Translations under genes and position numbers: made by a program
Notes under the pieces: generated by a model
Databases searched by the model: none
The model's input: only the letters and a program-made list of their open reading frames with translations
What the model was told of the DNA's origin: nothing
Source of the DNA: a virus
IMG/VR virus record: IMGVR_UViG_3300008050_000059
Coordinates: 1 to 50,729 of that record
DNA length: 50,729 bases
Reading direction: 5' to 3' (one strand)
Shown here: one piece after another, positions 15,621 to 23,875 of the stretch
Layout of the letters: each line of letters starts with the position of its first letter
Position numbering within the stretch: the stretch's first letter is position 1

Positions 15621-16553
15621 TTACTTATTTTTTATAGTATCAAAAATATCGATGTCATACTTAACTTCATTTAAAAGCGTTCGAAGATCGAGGCCGGCAC
15701 AGTCTATTTTACCTTTATTAATGTGGTAATGGCTCACAAACCCTGTAAAGTTCCCGTATGCCACATCTTGTTCGTATTTTGTCGAGGTTTTACCAAACTG
15801 ACCTTCTGGGGTTTCATAAGGAATACCCGTTGCAGCGTGGATTGCTTTCCATAGAGCTTTGACGGCTTCTATTTGTTTGGGATAAAACCCCAGGAATGGA
15901 TCAAGCCGATTACCATGGACCCAAGCTCCCTCTATGACAGGTCTCTCGCCGAAGCCGTGTTCTCTATACCAGTCTTGGTATTTTGGATAGTATGCGTTTG
16001 TGATCTCAACACCAACAGAAGGGCGGTTTGTTCTAGAAGACCCGGCATGCCATGCGGCGTGCTGCATATCCAGTGTTTGATATATTGTTCCGTCATTGTC
16101 AATTAGGAAATGTACCGATATGCCACGCCTGTCTAACACATTCTGGCACGACTTAGAAGACAAACACACATCCCAGTGATTAACAAAATACCTGATCTTG
16201 CGCTTTGGGCGTCCGGAATAGTCATAGTAGTTTCCCCTTCTTGTTTCTAAGCCACCTTTTTCACTCCATAAAACGAACTTATCCCATTCTATCGGGTGGA
16301 ACTCCCCGTTATATATAATATAGTTAGAATAATGTGCATCCGATGGCTCGTGATCATCAATATTAGCTTGGCGCTCAGACCACAGGCGCCTAAATGTCAT
16401 GGGGCCGCAGAGACCATCTCCTACAATGCCATGGCCTTTTTGCCACTTTTTAATAGCTCGGACTAACTTGTCGTCAAAGTATTTCTCACCAAACCAGCTT
16501 GGCTCCCAGCCAAGTTTTTTGGCCGAGGCCTCGTTGTAAAAATGTTTGTCCAT
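15621..16553 (-). CDS. N-acetylmuramoyl-L-alanine amidase endolysin with peptidoglycan-binding domain
   Basis: A 310-residue enzyme that cuts the bond between muramic acid and the peptide stem of peptidoglycan. Residues about 24-60 look like a PG_binding_1 domain (DDKLVRAIKKWQKGHGIVGD). The amidase_2 domain (T7 lysozyme type) follows, with zinc ligands H126 (VNHWDV), H277 and C285, the last two eight residues apart as in T7 lysozyme, plus AAWHAG at 166-171. There is no signal peptide, so release would need a holin. The ATG follows GGGGCA. The metzincin gene lies immediately downstream. Confidence 0.92.
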   Translation of the reverse strand: MDKHFYNEASAKKLGWEPSWFGEKYFDDKLVRAIKKWQKGHGIVGDGLCGPMTFRRLWSERQANIDDHEPSDAHYSNYIIYNGEFHPIEWDKFVLWSEKGGLETRRGNYYDYSGRPKRKIRYFVNHWDVCLSSKSCQNVLDRRGISVHFLIDNDGTIYQTLDMQHAAWHAGSSRTNRPSVGVEITNAYYPKYQDWYREHGFGERPVIEGAWVHGNRLDPFLGFYPKQIEAVKALWKAIHAATGIPYETPEGQFGKTSTKYEQDVAYGNFTGFVSHYHINKGKIDCAGLDLRTLLNEVKYDIDIFDTIKNK

Positions 16554-16569
16554 TTAATAATTGCCCCAT

Positions 16570-16839
16570 TTATTCAATCTTTCCCACGACATAATTGTCC
16601 AAGATGACATTGTAAATAGATCCGCCAACTTTTATCTCCTCTATCATTGACCGATCGACAACCAGCGTTGTGAGACGAGGCAGCTTAAACCTCACATCTT
16701 CAGCGGCTTGTAGGACCGTAACTTTCAAATATCTTTCTTCTTCCGGCTTGTAATCTTCTGGTAACACAATCAGAGATTCTGTCTCTGCTTCCTTTGCCGG
16801 CATATCTATCAAAATATATCGATTAACTGGATTAAACAT
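16570..16839 (-). CDS. GroES-like co-chaperonin
   Basis: An 89-residue protein with the layout of a 10-kDa chaperonin. The N-terminal strand is NPVNRYILIDMP, then a mobile-loop region (ETESLIVLPEDY), a central strand (KVTVLQAAED), LVVDRSMIEEIKVG and the C-terminal strand YNVILDNYVVGKI. T4 gp31 is a phage GroES analogue needed to fold its capsid protein in GroEL, and this may have the same role. AAGGAG lies 8 nt before the ATG, which overlaps the upstream stop by 8 nt. Confidence 0.7.
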   Translation of the reverse strand: MFNPVNRYILIDMPAKEAETESLIVLPEDYKPEEERYLKVTVLQAAEDVRFKLPRLTTLVVDRSMIEEIKVGGSIYNVILDNYVVGKIE

Positions 16840-17062
16840 TGCCTATCTCCTTTGATAAAATATTGCTGTGTAGTTTGTATTGTCCCTCAGACATGAATAC
16901 TTCGGTTCTACGGCCACAATTTTTACAGTTCATTGTAACATGGTAGTTATTCCCAACAGTAGTTTGTCCGTCACCAACCGGTTGATAGTAGCACTCTATA
17001 TGTCCGAGTGTGTTACACTTTCTTTTTAGGTCGCTTCTTTCTATTAAGTGGTTAAAGTTCAT
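16832..17062 (-). CDS. Small Cys-rich putative zinc-binding protein
   Basis: A 76-residue protein with Cys at 16 and 24 and a CKNC pair at 46-49 that together could hold zinc. The middle is beta-rich (YHVTMNCKNCGRRTEVFM). No named family. It lies between the ribonucleotide reductase (10 nt upstream) and the GroES-like gene (8-nt overlap). Function unknown. Confidence 0.6.
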   Translation of the reverse strand: MNFNHLIERSDLKRKCNTLGHIECYYQPVGDGQTTVGNNYHVTMNCKNCGRRTEVFMSEGQYKLHSNILSKEIGNV

Positions 17063-17072
17063 CTATATCTCA

Positions 17073-19040
17073 TTAAAGTGTGCAAGTATCGTTTGTACAG
17101 AATTTAGTGCCATGGCCGGCCTCTTCAGTATCGATGCGTTGGATCTGAACCACTTTCTTTATTCTCTCTTCATATTCTTCTTTCGTTATTGGTTCGTATG
17201 GCGCTTGTTTATATCCGGTTTCTTTGTATTTAAGGAATGATACTGCCTTTAGTCTTGTCTCATATAATTCAAGAGCACTTTTAATTTGGCTTGCCTCATC
17301 ATCTTTGAACGTGATAGTAACAGACACGGCGTTATCGGCCCAATAATGTTGATACTGGGCAGCAATTTCAAGTTGTTCCCACATCGATACATCCCGTTTT
17401 CCTTTGTGAAAATACGGCTCTTTAACAGGAAATTCGACACAAGTAGTATTCGGAGAATATTCATCATCCTCCATAGTATAACCTGCTTCTCTAATACTGT
17501 CAAGTAATTTTGAATCTTTTGAGAACCTAATGCGTCTAATATAGTACTCATCCTCTGGAAAATGGATTCCGGGTGTTGAGCCATTCAACAAGGACACTGT
17601 TCCCGATGGCTTAATAGAAGTTGTTCTGATCGACTTGGGAACACAGAGCCAGTCTGAGTATTCTTTATCAAGCAATTGAACATGCTCATAAGCGTCATCA
17701 CACCACTTTAACATATTGCGTCGGCCATGTTTATTAAACGCCTGTATAATACCAGACTGTGAGAGACCAATGCGGCGGTTCTTCAGCATCATAGCGTTAG
17801 TCTCGGGCCAATGGGTGTTGACCAGTGTAACCGTCTTCCCATATAAATACGCACACTTAAGAGTTTTTAGATAATCATCATATGTCTCGTGCTTCGCTGG
17901 AAACGTCTCCACCAAGCAGCAGCACTCACCATCGTGAAGTTGTTGTTCGGAGCAGGGGTTAAATCCTGCCACATTAACATCATCTAGTCGATCATCATCC
18001 TTGAAGCGGCCCTTGGTCTGTGCGTTTCGCAACCAGATATAGCCGGGCTCTCCGTTCTTCCTGCTCTGCTCTGCGTGCCAAGTGTAGTCCATTCCAACCA
18101 CCGCATTGAATGAGTTGTTGGAGCCCCATCGATGATGATATAACTTCTCCTGATCGTTTTTCATCTCAAGGTAGCGTTTGTCGTCATAGTTCCCCATCGC
18201 TAGTGCGGCCGATCGGCGAACGTTTCCGGCGACTACGCACCGACCGATAAGGTTCTCTGTATCAACAATATCGACCGACGAGATAGGCTCTCCGATCTTA
18301 GAAGCGAAGAGTTCTGTCAAGTTTTCGTGTAGTTCCAGCAGTGGGCCATGTCCTGACGCTGTTCCGCCGAATCCATTAATCTTAGAACCAGGCGGCCGGA
18401 TGGCTGTATAATCAAACTTTGGCACTTTGGTCCCCAAAAAGAAGCCATCGAGAAGGGTATGAACCGAATTGACCCATCCTTCACGGCTGTCATCGATCAC
18501 AAGCGTGTCGCCTGTGTATTCTGGCTCTTTGATGGTAAATGTATTTGCCCCAAGAGTGTCGAAACCAACACCGACACCGAGCATCAATGCGTCCATCATC
18601 CAAGCGAACAGATAGCCGCCCTTGGTGACCAACTCTTTGGTTGAACGAAAGGCACAGTTAAACAATGCAGCTCCAGTTTTTTCTTCCACAAACTTCGTCC
18701 CCATCATCCATAGGCCGCGGCCCGGAGGCGTCCATTTCAGGTTGAATAGGCGATCGTATGCGTCCTTAGCCGTCGTCTGTGCTTTCTGATCGTTCCATCC
18801 GAGCCCCAACATAACAACGTGCTGCTTCTGAACGTTAAACATTCCCTCGATCACACGGCGGCAAGTCTGGTGCCACTCTTCAGTGCCGGTTGCTTGTGGA
18901 TCAAATTCGCTCAGCCGTCTTGAATATGTGCGCTTGTATGTGATGTAGCCGATCGGCCCCCAGGGTACCTCTGCTTTTTTGTACGGCTCGATAAAAGTAT
19001 CTGATAATCTAAATCTGCGTATGTTTTCTATGGTTCTCAT
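17073..19040 (-). CDS. nrdJ: Class II (adenosylcobalamin-dependent) ribonucleotide reductase
   Basis: A 655-residue monomeric reductase like that of Lactobacillus leichmannii (739 residues). It makes deoxyribonucleotides using a B12 radical. Cys residues align with the essential set: C129 (FNCAF), C363 in NPCSEQ with E365, C374 in GECCCLVE, and the C-terminal shuttle pair C648 and C653 (FCTNDTCTL). The 11-residue spacing of the middle pair and the 5-residue spacing of the tail pair match the known enzyme. No class I small subunit or activase is nearby, which fits class II. AAGGAAA precedes the ATG. The thioredoxin-like protein at 4171-4533 could be its reductant. Confidence 0.93.
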   Translation of the reverse strand: MRTIENIRRFRLSDTFIEPYKKAEVPWGPIGYITYKRTYSRRLSEFDPQATGTEEWHQTCRRVIEGMFNVQKQHVVMLGLGWNDQKAQTTAKDAYDRLFNLKWTPPGRGLWMMGTKFVEEKTGAALFNCAFRSTKELVTKGGYLFAWMMDALMLGVGVGFDTLGANTFTIKEPEYTGDTLVIDDSREGWVNSVHTLLDGFFLGTKVPKFDYTAIRPPGSKINGFGGTASGHGPLLELHENLTELFASKIGEPISSVDIVDTENLIGRCVVAGNVRRSAALAMGNYDDKRYLEMKNDQEKLYHHRWGSNNSFNAVVGMDYTWHAEQSRKNGEPGYIWLRNAQTKGRFKDDDRLDDVNVAGFNPCSEQQLHDGECCCLVETFPAKHETYDDYLKTLKCAYLYGKTVTLVNTHWPETNAMMLKNRRIGLSQSGIIQAFNKHGRRNMLKWCDDAYEHVQLLDKEYSDWLCVPKSIRTTSIKPSGTVSLLNGSTPGIHFPEDEYYIRRIRFSKDSKLLDSIREAGYTMEDDEYSPNTTCVEFPVKEPYFHKGKRDVSMWEQLEIAAQYQHYWADNAVSVTITFKDDEASQIKSALELYETRLKAVSFLKYKETGYKQAPYEPITKEEYEERIKKVVQIQRIDTEEAGHGTKFCTNDTCTL

Positions 19041-19045
19041 TATGT

Positions 19046-20422
19046 TTATTTCCTTTTTCTAAACTTCTCGTATTTATTTTGTAGCAAACCCCGTTGCGCT
19101 TTCGGTGTCAATGTGACTGGGTTTAGCGGGATTAAGCCGGCTGGTCCGGATGGTGTCAGTTTTGGCATTATCTTAATATTCACGCACGAGGTGTCCATGA
19201 ATATATCGTATATCATGCCGTCTGGCCCATTTCTATTTTTTGCTATGAATATTTTGCCTAGATTGTTTTGTTTATCTTCGATGCTGCGAGACACCGAGAA
19301 GATGAAGTCGGCTACAAAACATTTATTGAATGCTTCCGAGATCTGTTCCATTGTGATAACTTCCGCATTAAGGCCGCTTCTGTTTGTTTGTGAAGCTGTC
19401 CACACAGGGCACCCATATTCTGTTGAGACCCCACGTAACTCTTCATAGATAGATTCCAACTCGGCTCTCTTCTCCTTGCGAACCACGACCGGTCTTAATA
19501 AGTCTGCGTAATCCACAATTATCATATCAGGTTTTATCCCTCTCTTTAACAACTTTGTTAAATGAGTTTTGATAGTTGCGGTAGAGGCTGATTTAGTTGG
19601 ATACTCTTTGATGATAAGTTTTCCACCAATATTTTTAACCATCTCATAGATCTCGTCCTTAAAGTTTGGTAGGTCATTGAGTGGGTAGCCGGTCAGACAA
19701 CTATCATAACGCCCAGCAATTACTGTTGATTGTAGTTCCATTGTGTAATGAACTACCACCTTGTTTTCTTTGAGCCCCTCTGATCCAAGATGGACCAAAA
19801 CCATGCTCTTTCCGGCGCCCGTGGGGGCGATTACAACTCCCAACTCGCTCTTGCCTAGGCCTCCACCGCAAATGCTATCCATATCCTTCCAGCCGGTGCT
19901 AACGGGGTGTCTGAACTTGGGCACGAAGCGCTCTTCGAAGTCTGCTAGGTAATCATAACCAAAATTGTTGTCTGAGCCGAGTTTAAGTGAGTTGTTGATG
20001 ACATTTGAGATTTCATCAAATGAGCAAGTTTGAAGCAACCCAACTGATTTTAACATCGCTTCTTTGAGGTTCTGCTTTCGGCAAAAGTCGAGCGATTGTT
20101 CTTTAATATATTCTCTGTCTGTGAGTTCTTTCTTTAATATTCTCGCGTAGTATTCTCTCACCTGTTGCCGCACGACTTCGTCTTCGTTGTCGAGATCAGT
20201 GCGAAGGGTGGTGATGATTGCTTCGGCAGACGGGTGCTTGCTGTATCTATCTCTGTATTTTATGATCTTATCGACGAATACACGAAGGTATTCGAGTTCC
20301 AGAAATTGAATATCGAGCACTTCAGTAATTTGATCAGCAAAGGGGCGGTCCTCATAAATGAGTTGAACGAGCCCCTCTTGGAACGATTTACCGTAGCGCG
20401 AAAAGCTTGCTTTTTCAGACAA
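19046..20422 (-). CDS. Replicative DNA helicase (DnaB / gp41 type)
   Basis: A 458-residue hexameric 5'-3' helicase. The RecA-like motor begins near residue 176 (STGWKDMDSICGGGLGKSEL) with Walker A APTGAGKS at 199-206 and Walker B IIVDYADLL with D304; ASQTNRSG and the C-terminal arginine region follow. The N-terminal 170 residues are helical, as in DnaB-type collars. The start is TTG at 20422 behind GAGGTGA. A sigma-70-like promoter lies just upstream. Primase is not in the window. It would work with the DnaE polymerase at the fork. Confidence 0.92.
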   Translation of the reverse strand: MSEKASFSRYGKSFQEGLVQLIYEDRPFADQITEVLDIQFLELEYLRVFVDKIIKYRDRYSKHPSAEAIITTLRTDLDNEDEVVRQQVREYYARILKKELTDREYIKEQSLDFCRKQNLKEAMLKSVGLLQTCSFDEISNVINNSLKLGSDNNFGYDYLADFEERFVPKFRHPVSTGWKDMDSICGGGLGKSELGVVIAPTGAGKSMVLVHLGSEGLKENKVVVHYTMELQSTVIAGRYDSCLTGYPLNDLPNFKDEIYEMVKNIGGKLIIKEYPTKSASTATIKTHLTKLLKRGIKPDMIIVDYADLLRPVVVRKEKRAELESIYEELRGVSTEYGCPVWTASQTNRSGLNAEVITMEQISEAFNKCFVADFIFSVSRSIEDKQNNLGKIFIAKNRNGPDGMIYDIFMDTSCVNIKIMPKLTPSGPAGLIPLNPVTLTPKAQRGLLQNKYEKFRKRK

Positions 20423-20448
20423 GTATCACCTCACGTTTTATATCTATA

Positions 20449-20476
20449 AGTATAACAGTTCTCACTGTAAAGTCAA
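20449..20476 (-). promoter_or_regulatory. Sigma-70-like promoter for the helicase gene
   Basis: Minus strand: TTGACT at 20471-20476, a 16-bp spacer, and TATACT at 20449-20454, in the 59-nt gap before the helicase TTG start. It also gives the reductase and downstream genes their own transcript. Confidence 0.75.
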
Positions 20477-20481
20477 GTAAT

Positions 20482-21450
20482 TTAGGTGACTGAATTGATC
20501 TTATTCAGGTGAAGTTCGAGGTCTTTCCAGTTTAATTCTCCGAACCCATCGTCTCTCATATTTTTCATTATCTCTATCTTGTTGAAAACACACTCAAAAT
20601 TTTCAACTGCGTTTTGAACGAAGTCTTTTGATTGAATCGAAAGCATCGGAGAATAAAGTTGCATCATCTTATAATTGTGAGCTATAATTTCTTTGCCCTC
20701 GACGATGTTCGTATGAAACTTTAACTTTGAGCCTGTGTTCTCACAATATTCGATCACATCATCAATCGTATAGTCTTTGTCCGAGCCCAAGAAGCTCAGT
20801 CGCTTCTCGATTGTTTTAAAACCCACACCCTTAATGCCTGGTAAATTGTCGGACGAATCGCCGATCAGGGCTCTTGCAAGTGCCATATTTCGTGGATGGA
20901 CGCCAAGCTCCTCAACGATCTTCTTCTTATTATATACTGCCTTTTTAACAGGGCGAAACACAACAGTTTCGTCATCGCACAGTTGATAGAAGTCTTGGTC
21001 GTTCGATATGATCACCTTCTGCCAGCCGTCATAGTGCGATAGATGAGTAAGGTGTGCAATCACGTCATCTGCCTCTACCTCTGGGAGCATTATTTGAATG
21101 ATAGGCATCTCATTCAAATATTCCATCAGGCGCATTTGCTGCCATACCTTGTTTTTCATTTCCTCATCTTCTGTGAGGTTCTTCACACTCCGATTTAGGC
21201 GGATTGGCTTGCGGCCGGCTTTGTAGTTCTTATTAATAGCCTTGCGCTTGTTTGAGCCGCCAGGACCGTCCCAGATGAATACGATCTCATCGGGCTTTGT
21301 CTCCCTCACTAGCTTTTGAAGGATTTTTAGTGTCCCCTTAATGCCTCCACACGGATTGCCACCCATTGTTAGGCTGGGGTCCATGATATATGCTCTAATA
21401 AACATATTCAGGCTGTCTATTAACAACACTCTTTTCTTTTTATCGCTCAT
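20482..21450 (-). CDS. 5'-3' exonuclease / flap endonuclease (Pol I N-terminal or T4 RNase H type)
   Basis: A 322-residue 5' nuclease that removes RNA primers and flaps. Metal-binding segments are visible in order: LLIDSLNMFIRAY (9-21), FIWDG, EADDVIAH, SNDQDFYQL, and the helix-hairpin-helix GDSSDNLPGIKGVGFKTIEK. In cellular Pol I this domain is fused to the polymerase; here the polymerase is a separate gene at 25568-26752. GAGGTA precedes the ATG, which overlaps the upstream small gene by 11 nt. Confidence 0.92.
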   Translation of the reverse strand: MSDKKKRVLLIDSLNMFIRAYIMDPSLTMGGNPCGGIKGTLKILQKLVRETKPDEIVFIWDGPGGSNKRKAINKNYKAGRKPIRLNRSVKNLTEDEEMKNKVWQQMRLMEYLNEMPIIQIMLPEVEADDVIAHLTHLSHYDGWQKVIISNDQDFYQLCDDETVVFRPVKKAVYNKKKIVEELGVHPRNMALARALIGDSSDNLPGIKGVGFKTIEKRLSFLGSDKDYTIDDVIEYCENTGSKLKFHTNIVEGKEIIAHNYKMMQLYSPMLSIQSKDFVQNAVENFECVFNKIEIMKNMRDDGFGELNWKDLELHLNKINSVT

Positions 21451-21658
21451 TCAATACCTCTACTTTCCATAGTTTCTCACTATATTCTCTTAGTTTGCCG
21501 TCGACATAAACCTGATGTTTGTCGCCGTAGAAACTGATATCGGCGTCAATCATCTTGTTGTATAAGCCGACACGAGTTTCTGTCGATAGGATCGCGTTGT
21601 AGTCCTCGTCCATATCGTTTATCTCACAGATCATCTTAACTAGATCACCCATTTTCAT
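21440..21658 (-). CDS. Small protein of unknown function, possibly SH3-like
   Basis: A 72-residue acidic protein starting MKMGDLVKM, which resembles the first strand of small SH3-like barrels. A short beta-rich end (HQVYVDGKLREYSEKLWKVEVL) supports that reading. No catalytic residues. It is coupled at both ends, by ATGA to the deaminase-like gene and by an 11-nt overlap to the 5' nuclease gene. Function unknown. Confidence 0.55.
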   Translation of the reverse strand: MKMGDLVKMICEINDMDEDYNAILSTETRVGLYNKMIDADISFYGDKHQVYVDGKLREYSEKLWKVEVLNER

Positions 21659-22098
21659 AGTCTGTAACTCCCTGCGACCTTATTGTCAATAGTATAGACG
21701 ACTTTTTTTATTCCGACGTGTTTCATTGCCGCGTGGCACATTGAGCAGGGCTTTGATATTTTGTATTTTCCTGCCTTGCCTATTCTTGCGATATAGACAG
21801 TGGCTCCCTCTGTGATGCTTCTATCAACACCCAGTATTGCACCGAGTTCTGCATGGAGTGTGCTGATGCCATCATGCTCGTGTTGAAAGCGAGAGCCAAA
21901 GGCACAGTAGCCGTTCTTATTTGTCGATACATTTCGCACGCTACCCTTTATAAGTACCGCGCCATGGCGGTAGTCTGGTAGAGTGCTCTGCTGTGCTGCT
22001 TGGCGGGCGAGGTTCATGTACCTCTTAACTTTCCCGCTGTACGCATGAAACTTAGTAGCACTATATGGCGACTCGTATTCTTTTGCTACTGTTGACAC
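21655..22098 (-). CDS. dCMP/cytidine deaminase-like protein
   Basis: A 147-residue zinc deaminase. The zinc and proton-shuttle motif HAE is at 82-84 (LHAELGAIL) and the second motif PCSMC at 117-121 gives C118 and C121. In phages this family usually converts dCMP to dUMP, the precursor of dTMP, matching the dUTPase and reductase genes here; base editing of RNA or a modified substrate cannot be excluded. The start is GTG at 22098 with GGAGG 5 nt before it, and a promoter lies just upstream. Confidence 0.87.
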   Translation of the reverse strand: MSTVAKEYESPYSATKFHAYSGKVKRYMNLARQAAQQSTLPDYRHGAVLIKGSVRNVSTNKNGYCAFGSRFQHEHDGISTLHAELGAILGVDRSITEGATVYIARIGKAGKYKISKPCSMCHAAMKHVGIKKVVYTIDNKVAGSYRL

Positions 22099-22125
22099 GA
22101 AGCCCTCCTACAAGCTTATATATCT

Positions 22126-22154
22126 AATATATCACAGCCATGGCTTGCTGTCAA
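22126..22154 (-). promoter_or_regulatory. Sigma-70-type promoter
   Basis: Minus strand: TTGACA at 22149-22154, a 17-bp spacer, and TATATT at 22126-22131, in the gap between the recombinase stop and the deaminase-like start. Confidence 0.82.
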
Positions 22155-22158
22155 GTGC

Positions 22159-23286
22159 TTACTCTGGATCGTTATAGAAATCTTCCGCGTTGCCTTCGCG
22201 CTTGTCAAACTTTTGAACAACCTCTTCATCCATTAATTGGACAATTCTATTCCTAAACTCTTCATCAGTCTTGATAACCTCCGCCCATCTAGATGGTTGG
22301 AACTTCTTTGTATAACCATCCGGCATTTCTAATGTATACCACGAACCGGCACATTTTAAGAACTCAGAACCTTTGACTGCATCCAGCCATGACTCTTCAT
22401 CGTTGATGCCCACATCCTCTGTGCCCCACAAAATGCGGAAGGCACAGTTTCGTCCTTGGGTGCCAAAGCGCGACTTCTCGATCTTTGCCTTGACCTCTGA
22501 TCCGATGCGAAAACCCTTATCATCTTCAACAAACGCTGACTTTGCTTTTCGCCCTGTCAGCCAGATGCGTAGTGAATATGAATAGTGGAGGGCTTTGCCG
22601 CCCGGGGTCATATAGGGTGTTGTCATCGCAATAATGCGTGCATTTGGGCCTGACGGTATATTAGTTTTCAATTGATTGAGAACCAGTAATGTTGCCTGCT
22701 TATCTGCAATAGGGATCACCAACTTAGACATGCCCTTCGCAAGAATACGTGCTTTCACTGCCATCGATGACTGAGGGTTGAAGTCTCCTTCAACGTCGGA
22801 TACTGACGGTGTGAATGCGAGAGAGTCCCAGATAAACAAAAGCTGATCATCCGATGCTCCCAACAATTCTTCCACGGTCTCCAGTACAAACTCCACAGAG
22901 GTTGCCTGGATATACATTAAACGGCTTAGGTCGCATCCTGCGCGTTCTAAGAAGTCAGGATCGATAGCCGACTCTGAATCAAAGTATACAACTATCTTGC
23001 CCTGCTTCTGGGCATTTGCGGCGATCTGAGCCGCCATATATGACTTACCCGTGGAGGTGAGGCCAGCAAGTTCGGACACCTTACCGACGGGGATGCCGGC
23101 TACTTGTCCTTTACAGATAATACTATCAAGCCATCGAGATCCTGTCGAGATCCACTCTTTGACCTCTGTTGGATTCTCGCCAGTTAGGTCGTGTGCGACA
23201 TGTCTGCCGGCCTTCTTATTAACAAGACTCATTAAGTCTTGCATTGATACGCGACCAGCTTTGGTTTCTTTTGCTTTTTTAGCCAT
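22159..23286 (-). CDS. RecA/UvsX-like recombinase
   Basis: A 375-residue strand-exchange ATPase. Walker A is GLTSTGKS at 75-82 after KVSELA, Walker B is LLFIWDSLAF with D154, and YFDSESAID (101-109) holds the catalytic Glu. The L2-type DNA-binding area follows LLVLNQLKTNI. The C-terminal part is acidic. In T4-like phages this protein drives recombination-dependent replication together with the gp32-type protein. The ATG overlaps the upstream stop by one base (TGATG); no clear ribosome-binding site is seen, so translation is probably coupled to the Hc1-like gene. Confidence 0.93.
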   Translation of the reverse strand: MAKKAKETKAGRVSMQDLMSLVNKKAGRHVAHDLTGENPTEVKEWISTGSRWLDSIICKGQVAGIPVGKVSELAGLTSTGKSYMAAQIAANAQKQGKIVVYFDSESAIDPDFLERAGCDLSRLMYIQATSVEFVLETVEELLGASDDQLLFIWDSLAFTPSVSDVEGDFNPQSSMAVKARILAKGMSKLVIPIADKQATLLVLNQLKTNIPSGPNARIIAMTTPYMTPGGKALHYSYSLRIWLTGRKAKSAFVEDDKGFRIGSEVKAKIEKSRFGTQGRNCAFRILWGTEDVGINDEESWLDAVKGSEFLKCAGSWYTLEMPDGYTKKFQPSRWAEVIKTDEEFRNRIVQLMDEEVVQKFDKREGNAEDFYNDPE

Positions 23287-23474
23287 CAGCCGTTATTCTT
23301 TGTTTCTTGGATATGAAGTCGCAAATCTTGAGCATCTACTTTGATCTCTTGCATAACCTTACGGACACGTGTGCCGGCAGCGTTGTTGCCATCCTCATAG
23401 AACTTAGCGTAATCCGTACGAATACACTCAAGTCGGTTAATCATCTCTTCTAAAATATTAATTCCATCAGTCAT
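23286..23474 (-). CDS. Hc1-like (histone H1-like) small nucleoid protein
   Basis: A 62-residue protein. The ATG at 23474 was chosen because GGAGAA lies 8 nt before it; a longer open frame upstream is Arg/Gln/Pro-rich and out of phase with the real neighbouring gene. The core from about residue 22 (AKFYEDGNNAAGTRVRKVM, then a second amphipathic helix) matches the N-terminal domain of bacterial Hc1 proteins, where AGTRxRKxxQE is typical. The Lys/Ala-rich tail of chlamydial Hc1 is missing. It probably binds or bridges DNA. It is translationally coupled to the recombinase. Confidence 0.75.
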   Translation of the reverse strand: MTDGINILEEMINRLECIRTDYAKFYEDGNNAAGTRVRKVMQEIKVDAQDLRLHIQETKNNG

Positions 23475-23499
23475 TTTGTTATTCTCCATGTTTGTGTTT

Positions 23500-23531
23500 A
23501 AAAAATGCGGCAGACTTTTAACCGGCCTGCC
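23500..23531 (-). terminator. Terminator after the Thr-rich membrane protein gene
   Basis: On the minus strand a 7-bp stem (GGCAGGC / GTCTGCC with one G-T pair) is followed by GCATTTTTT. It lies just after the stop codon at 23545. Its 5' flank, GCCGCTGG, is shared with the hairpins at 1745 and 23818. Confidence 0.6.
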
Positions 23532-23544
23532 AGCGGCTTTTGCA

Positions 23545-23793
23545 CTACTCTGTCGTAGTTGTAGCGGTCGTGGCGCCAGTTGTGGTTGTGGTCTCTGGTG
23601 AGGCCGCGGTCTCAACTGGTGTTGTGGTCGTCGTTGCAGAAACCTCAACAGCATCTGTCGGGCCGGTCGCATTTGTCGAAACGGCCTCCGGATCAACTGA
23701 ACAAGTCCCGTATGCGGTCGCAACGACTAATACGCCACCCACCACACTAACATGGACTTTCCATTTGGCCCATAACGATTTTAACAATTCCAT
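23545..23793 (-). CDS. Small membrane protein with Thr-rich tail
   Basis: An 82-residue protein. The ATG at 23793 was chosen because AAGGAGA lies 5 nt before it. Residues about 13-32 form one hydrophobic helix (HVSVVGGVLVVATAYGTC), which may be an uncleaved signal anchor; Cys after GT does not make a good lipobox. The remaining 50 residues are almost only Thr, Ala, Val, Glu and Pro with runs of up to five Thr. No family recognised; a spanin-like or membrane-tethered role is possible. It lies between two similar terminator hairpins, apart from its replication neighbours. Confidence 0.6.
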   Translation of the reverse strand: MELLKSLWAKWKVHVSVVGGVLVVATAYGTCSVDPEAVSTNATGPTDAVEVSATTTTTPVETAASPETTTTTGATTATTTTE

Positions 23794-23817
23794 AACATCT
23801 CCTTTTCGTATAGAATA

Positions 23818-23846
23818 ATGCGGCACCCATTTTATGCCGGGGTGCC
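23818..23846 (-). terminator. Terminator-like hairpin after the ssDNA-binding protein gene
   Basis: Minus-strand stem GGCACCC / GGGTGCC (7 bp, 11-nt loop) followed by GCATTATT. The T-run is weak. It lies 30 nt after the stop of the ssDNA-binding protein gene and would let that gene form its own short transcript. Confidence 0.55.
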
Positions 23847-23875
23847 AGCGGCATCAAACGAACCTACTTATAGTG

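Noticed and set aside
15631-15658. Possible promoter ATGACA-16-TATAAA before the metzincin gene
   Set aside because: The -35 is a mismatch to consensus and the site is inside the amidase codons; too weak to list among the clear promoters.
23475-23723. N-terminal extension of the Hc1-like gene, Arg/Gln/Pro-rich
   Set aside because: It is the out-of-frame shadow of the Thr-rich membrane protein gene and a terminator; the ATG at 23474 has its own ribosome-binding site.
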